From NCBI GenBank assembly GCA_946481445.1, contig CAMLOA010000005.1, positions 1-15,678 on the forward strand: a DNA stretch of 15,678 nucleotides. Reading direction: 5' to 3'. This document shows, piece after piece, positions 12,189-15,678 of the stretch (within the stretch, counting starts at the first letter, position 1; every line of letters starts with the position of its first letter). Source of the DNA: an uncultured Devosia sp. (GTDB taxonomy: Bacteria; Pseudomonadota; Alphaproteobacteria; Rhizobiales; Devosiaceae). The translations under genes were made by a program, and so were the position numbers. The notes beneath the pieces are model-generated. The model did no database searches, was not told the origin of the DNA, and saw nothing but the letters and a program-made list of their open reading frames with translations.

Positions 12189-12599
12189 TCAATTGCCGGT
12201 GATGTTGACCATCCAGGCGGTTCCGAACTTGTCGACAAGCATGCCGAACGTATCGCCCCACGGCGCCTTTTCCAGCGGCATCATTGCCTGGCCTCCATCG
12301 AGGAGGCCGTCCCAGTAGCGCCGCAGAAGCTGTTCGTCCGCGCCGCTGAGCGAAACGGAGATGCTGCTGCCCTGATCGAAGGGCATGCCGGGCGGAGTGT
12401 CGGAGGCCATCAGGACCAGGCCGCCAGGGGCGTTGAGCTGGGCGTGCATGACCTTGTCGGCGTCGGCCGGGTCCTGTGACATGCCATTCTCGCCGAAGGT
12501 GGAGATCTGCAGATCGCCGCCGAAGACGGAATGGTAGAAGGTGATTGCGGCTCGGGCATTGTCCCGAAAGCTGAGATAGGGATTGAGCGTTACGGTCAC
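12189..12599 (-). CDS. VOC family (PhnB/glyoxalase-like) protein
   Basis: This 136-residue soluble protein has the vicinal-oxygen-chelate fold. It shows L-S-F-R-D-N-A-R-A-A-I-T-F-Y-H-S-V-F-G-G (9-28), then V-M-H-A-Q-L near 50, and the PhnB-like C-terminal section P-W-G-D-T-F-G-M-L-V-D-K-F-G-T-A-W-M-V-N. It belongs to the group often labelled PhnB or 3-demethylubiquinone methyltransferase-like, whose members mostly have no proven reaction. The start is GTG 12599, backed by AGGAGG 7 bases upstream, the best ribosome binding site in this part of the window. It lies between two MFS genes on the same strand, 42 bases after one and 22 before the next. A link to their substrates cannot be shown. Confidence 0.9.
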   Translation of the reverse strand: MTVTLNPYLSFRDNARAAITFYHSVFGGDLQISTFGENGMSQDPADADKVMHAQLNAPGGLVLMASDTPPGMPFDQGSSISVSLSGADEQLLRRYWDGLLDGGQAMMPLEKAPWGDTFGMLVDKFGTAWMVNITGN

Positions 12600-12641
12600 G
12601 GTGATCCTCCTGTTTGAGGCGCAGACGCGCAGGATATTGAC

Positions 12642-13865
12642 TTAACTGGTGGCTGGCGCGGCAGCCAGGCCATCTTCGCGCCGGGGCGGCGGGAAGGCCA
12701 GCGCCATCAGCGCGGCAGCAATGCCGATGCCGGCAGAAGCCACGTAGAGCCAGTGGTAATCGCCAAAGGTGTCGAATATCCAGCCGCCACCCACCGGGCC
12801 GAAGGCCATGCCGATGCTCGATGTCATCGTAATGCCGCCCAGCACGGTTCCCATGACGCTGGCCGGAAAATAGTCGCGCGCCAGGACGGCATAGAGGGGC
12901 ATGACACCGCCATAGGCCATGCCCAGCACCACGGCCAGCATGTAGAACTGGGTCAGCTCGGCGACGTAGATGTATGTGTAGATGCCGAGCGCCTGCAGGA
13001 CCAGCCCGCCGATGATGACACGCTTGACACCGATCCGGTCGGCCAGAACCCCGAAGATGACGCGACCGAACAGGCCGGCAACGCCTTCGACGCTATAGAT
13101 GCTTGCCGCTGCGAGGGCAGACGCGCCGCACAGCATGGCATAGCTCACCGTGTGGAAGATGGGCCCTGAATGGGCGCCGCAGCACAGGAAGAACACCGCC
13201 GCCAGCACGATGAACTGCGGTTTGCGGAAAACGCTGCCTATGGATGGGCGGGCGGGCTGCGCTGCGGACGCTCCGTCTCCGGTAGCGGCTGCGGATGCCA
13301 GGACCGGAGCGCGGCGGATCAGCAGTCCGAGGGGCACGATCAGAGCGGTCGCAACAATAGCCGTCAGCATCATCGCATCGCGCCAGCCCTGCATCTGGAT
13401 GAGGACGGTCGCCAATGGCGTGATGACCATGGGTGCGACGCCTCCGCCCAGTGAGACAAGCGAGACGGCCAGGCTGCGATGCTTGTCGAACCAGGCCACG
13501 GTCGTGGCCATAAGCGGGGCGAAGAATGCACCGCCAGAGGCGCCGACCAGGCCGCCATAGGCGAACTGGAAAATCAGGAGGTCCTGGGTGCGGCTGGCGA
13601 TGTAGAGACCCAGGCCGAGGGTCACGGCGGCAATCATCACCACCGGTCTGGCCCCGATCCGGTCGGTCAGTGTGCCCCAGAGGAACCCGGCCACGCCCAT
13701 GACGAGGAATCCGACCGTCATGGCGCCGGAAATGCCGGCGCGGCTCCAGCCGGTCTCGTCCGACATGGGCTGAAGATAGACGGGAAGGGCGAACATCGCG
13801 CCCATCGCCACGCAGGTGATCACCGCACCTGCCGCCACGATTACCCAACCGTAATGCCGTTCCAT
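12642..13865 (-). CDS. MFS transporter, monocarboxylate/oxalate-formate (OFA) type
   Basis: This is a 407-residue protein with 12 predicted membrane helices. The signature loop after helix 2 is G-T-L-T-D-R-I-G-A-R-P-V (64-75) and its second-half equivalent is G-V-L-A-D-R-I-G-V-K-R-V, both typical. The N-terminus Y-G-W-V-I-V-A-A-G and the pattern L-P-V-Y-L-Q-P-M-S-D-E-T-G-W-S-R resemble MCT/OFA-type importers or antiporters of small organic anions. ATG 13865 has AAGGAG about 11 bases upstream. It lies 86 bases after panC on the same strand. The spacer 13866-13951 shows no clear terminator, so read-through from coaBC-panC is possible. Pathway linkage to pantothenate is unproven; the substrate is unknown. 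Confidence 0.9.
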   Translation of the reverse strand: MERHYGWVIVAAGAVITCVAMGAMFALPVYLQPMSDETGWSRAGISGAMTVGFLVMGVAGFLWGTLTDRIGARPVVMIAAVTLGLGLYIASRTQDLLIFQFAYGGLVGASGGAFFAPLMATTVAWFDKHRSLAVSLVSLGGGVAPMVITPLATVLIQMQGWRDAMMLTAIVATALIVPLGLLIRRAPVLASAAATGDGASAAQPARPSIGSVFRKPQFIVLAAVFFLCCGAHSGPIFHTVSYAMLCGASALAAASIYSVEGVAGLFGRVIFGVLADRIGVKRVIIGGLVLQALGIYTYIYVAELTQFYMLAVVLGMAYGGVMPLYAVLARDYFPASVMGTVLGGITMTSSIGMAFGPVGGGWIFDTFGDYHWLYVASAGIGIAAALMALAFPPPRREDGLAAAPATS

Positions 13866-13951
13866 TTGTTGCGCGCTCCTTGCTGCTGCTCACCATAGAC
13901 GAGCGGAGGGCGTCCGGATCGACAGGGGAGCACAGAGATTTTAGGAGGGTC

Positions 13952-14806
13952 TCACGCGGCAGACGGCAGCAGCAGATTGTCGATGAGGCGTGTCGTTCCC
14001 AGATAGGCGGCGACGGCCATCAGGGCGCCGCGCGGGCCGACCGATGTCAGCGGCTCGAGGCTCTCCGGGTCGCGCACTTCCCAGTATTGCGGGGTGATGC
14101 GGGCGGAGCGACCCAGTTCCGCAAGTCCAGTCCTGGCGAGTGCGGTCGCATCGCGCTCTCCGGCGAGAAAGGCCGCTTCCGCCTTCTTGAGGCTTTGGTG
14201 GAGCAGGGGCGCAGCGGCGCGATCCTCCGGAGAGAGGTAGACATTGCGCGAGCTCAGTGCCAGCCCGTCGGCTTCGCGGACGATGGCGCCGCGCCGGATC
14301 GCAACCGGGACATCCAGGTCGCGCACCATGCGCTCGATAACGGCGCATTGCTGCGCATCCTTCTGGCCGAAGACGGCGACATGCGGCTGCACGAGGTTGA
14401 AGAGTTTCAGCACCACAGTGGTCACCCCCCGGAAGTGACCGGGGCGCATGGCGCCGCAAAGCGGACCGGATACCTGCGTCTCCTCGACGAATGTGGAGGC
14501 GCCCGGCGGATACATGTCATCCACCGAGGGGAGAAACAGGGCGTCCACGCCGGCCGCTTCCAGCCTTGCGATGTCGGCCTCGATGGGGCGGGGATAACGC
14601 GAGAGGTCCTCGTTGGGGCCGAATTGCAGCGGGTTGACGAAGATGGAGGCGATGACCAGGTCGGCTTCGTGCCGGGCCTGGTGCATGAGGCTGATATGGC
14701 CATCATGCAGGGCGCCCATGGTGGGCACGAAGGCGAGCCTGGTGGCCGAGGACAGGACTTGGCGCCAGGCTCGCAGGGCGACCTTGTCGCGGAGAATGAG
14801 CGTCAT
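13952..14806 (-). CDS. panC: Pantothenate synthetase
   Basis: This 284-residue cytosolic enzyme condenses pantoate and beta-alanine with ATP to form pantothenate (vitamin B5), through a pantoyl-adenylate. It has the HIGH-like nucleotide-binding motif V-P-T-M-G-A-L-H-D-G-H-I-S-L-M (27-41). It also has F-V-N-P-L-Q-F-G-P-N-E-D (56-67), the F-G-Q-K-D-A-Q-Q block (146-153) and the KMSKS-like S-S-R-N-V-Y-L-S (185-192). Its length is normal for the family and no key residue is missing. ATG 14806 overlaps the coaBC stop (ATGA), so the two are translationally coupled. That places an early step of coenzyme A synthesis next to the next-but-one steps in the same pathway. Confidence 0.97.
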   Translation of the reverse strand: MTLILRDKVALRAWRQVLSSATRLAFVPTMGALHDGHISLMHQARHEADLVIASIFVNPLQFGPNEDLSRYPRPIEADIARLEAAGVDALFLPSVDDMYPPGASTFVEETQVSGPLCGAMRPGHFRGVTTVVLKLFNLVQPHVAVFGQKDAQQCAVIERMVRDLDVPVAIRRGAIVREADGLALSSRNVYLSPEDRAAAPLLHQSLKKAEAAFLAGERDATALARTGLAELGRSARITPQYWEVRDPESLEPLTSVGPRGALMAVAAYLGTTRLIDNLLLPSAA

Positions 14807-15678
14807 GCCACGATGTCCCAGATCTGGCGGGCGATGTCGGCCTTGCTGCCCAAGGCCAGTTCGTGCCGCTCGCCCCCAGCGCCAAGCAGAACGCCCGAGT
14901 TGGTGGAGACGGCAAAGCCGGTCTGGCTAGCGGCCCCAAGGCGCGCCACTTCGTTGGCGAACAGGTAGTCGAGGCCTTTGGATTCCAGCTTGCCCTTGCC
15001 GTGGCTTTCCACATTGTCGGTCTCCGCGGCAAAGCCGAGGAACCATTGGCCGTTGGCGGCCTTGCGCAGGCTGCCGAGCACATCGGTGGACGGCACCAGG
15101 TCGAGCGAAATGGCGTCCGAGGCCCGCTTGAGCTTGCTGGCGGACGGTGACGCCACGGAATAATCCATCACCGCCGCCGTGGCGACGACACCAGTCGCCT
15201 GGGGCAGACGTTCAAGCGCTGCTGCGGCCATCTCTTCGGCGGTGCGCACCTCGGTCAGGTGATAGCGGGCTTCCGTTCCCCGCGGCGGCACCGGGCGGAC
15301 GACGCCCTTGTCGACGCCGAGGACATAGTCGACCACTGCGCCGCGGCGCAGCGCTTCCTCGGCCATGGCGGCGCCCATGCGGCCGGTGGAGTGGTTGGTG
15401 ATGTAACGAACCGCGTCGATAGCCGTTGTTGTCGGACCTGCCGTGATGAGGATGCGCTGGCCGGCCAGGTCGGACCTGGGCGGCAGCACGGCCTGTTCGA
15501 TCGCGGACACGATCGTGGCCACCGGCGCCAGCTTGCCCATGCCGATCTCGCCGCAGGCCAGCAGGCCCGATGCGGGCAGGATCACGGCGGCACCACGCGC
15601 CACCAGCGTCTGCAAATGCTGCTGGACGATGGGCTTTTCCCACATCACGGTGTTCATGGCCGGGGCAATGAGGAGCGC
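14803..15678 (-). CDS. coaBC: Bifunctional phosphopantothenoylcysteine decarboxylase/phosphopantothenate-cysteine ligase (5' partial)
   Basis: This is the C-terminal 291 residues of CoaBC (Dfp), which joins cysteine to 4'-phosphopantothenate and then decarboxylates the product on the way to coenzyme A. The window edge cuts the flavin-binding CoaC domain. The A-P-A-M-N-T-V-M-W motif (15666 down to 15640) and A-S-G-L-L-A-C-G-E-I-G-M-G with the active Cys are still present. The CoaB domain follows, with I-L-I-T-A-G-P-T-T-T-A-I-D-A-V-R-Y-I-T-N-H-S-T-G-R-M-G split over two loops, A-A-V-M-D-Y and the S-K-L-K-R element. The frame is open to the last base of the window, so ATG 15657 is internal (the Met of PAMN) and not the start. 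It is followed by panC with a 4-base overlap. Confidence 0.95.
   Translation of the reverse strand, partial: ALLIAPAMNTVMWEKPIVQQHLQTLVARGAAVILPASGLLACGEIGMGKLAPVATIVSAIEQAVLPPRSDLAGQRILITAGPTTTAIDAVRYITNHSTGRMGAAMAEEALRRGAVVDYVLGVDKGVVRPVPPRGTEARYHLTEVRTAEEMAAAALERLPQATGVVATAAVMDYSVASPSASKLKRASDAISLDLVPSTDVLGSLRKAANGQWFLGFAAETDNVESHGKGKLESKGLDYLFANEVARLGAASQTGFAVSTNSGVLLGAGGERHELALGSKADIARQIWDIVA

Noticed and set aside
11051..12202. Open frame of 383 codons on the plus strand opposite the MFS gene
   Set aside because: It lies wholly opposite a clear 12-helix transporter. Its product is a charged, Gly/Asp/His-rich sequence with no family likeness, as expected from a GC-rich antisense frame.
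13880..14968. Open frame of 362 codons on the plus strand opposite panC and coaBC
   Set aside because: panC and coaBC are certain from their motifs; this frame is their shadow.
15655..15657. ATG as the start of the coaBC-like gene
   Set aside because: The frame continues upstream as A-L-L-I-A-P-A-M-N-T, the conserved CoaC motif, so the gene begins outside the window.

Overview
This is a high-GC window of densely packed genes, most likely chromosomal DNA from an alphaproteobacterium. The gene content (ExoD, DUF1993, DUF2076, a PNP/UDP-type nucleosidase with DMETYAVLRACQ, FecR with a proline tail) suggests Hyphomicrobiales, perhaps near Devosia. That placement rests on protein style alone. I see no rRNA, tRNA, insertion sequence, phage gene or CRISPR. 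The longest gene-free stretch is under 200 bases.

Layout. Positions 1-650 hold the catalytic end of a sensor histidine kinase. A voltage-sensor-type potassium channel with a C-terminal zinc ribbon faces it (647-1465, -). It is divergent from a DUF1993 protein (1547-2047), which converges on a secreted FecR protein ending in 31 prolines (2044-3000, -). Next come a family-2 glycosyltransferase (3196-3939) and an ExoD-like membrane protein (4011-4682). A translationally coupled pair follows: a FliK-like protein (4775-6661) and an isolated FlhB C-terminal-type domain (6658-6933). A DUF2076 protein (7001-7555), a cysteine-rich exported protein (7647-8117) and a SleB-type wall hydrolase lipoprotein (8120-8599, -) come next. 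Then there are two small membrane proteins, a nucleosidase (9544-10134, -), a 98-residue unknown, and a DUF2934 protein. The right end is a minus-strand series: coaBC (partial), panC, MFS transporter, VOC protein, MFS transporter.

How genes relate. coaBC and panC overlap (ATGA) and both serve pantothenate/coenzyme A synthesis. The FliK-like and FlhB-like genes also overlap by ATGA. The most striking signal is regulatory. The direct repeat GTTC-N7-GTTC (or its complement GAAC-N7-GAAC) occurs exactly three times by my reading of the whole window. Each copy lies in the upstream region of a gene for an exported envelope protein: FecR-polyproline, the cysteine-rich protein and the wall hydrolase. 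This is the published shape of the alphaproteobacterial LexA (SOS) box. Its 11-bp period would also suit an OmpR-family regulator. It points to a small envelope-directed regulon not explained by the gene annotations.

Three of the convergent gene pairs share their stop codons inside a 4-base CTAG or TTAG, leaving no room for a terminator.
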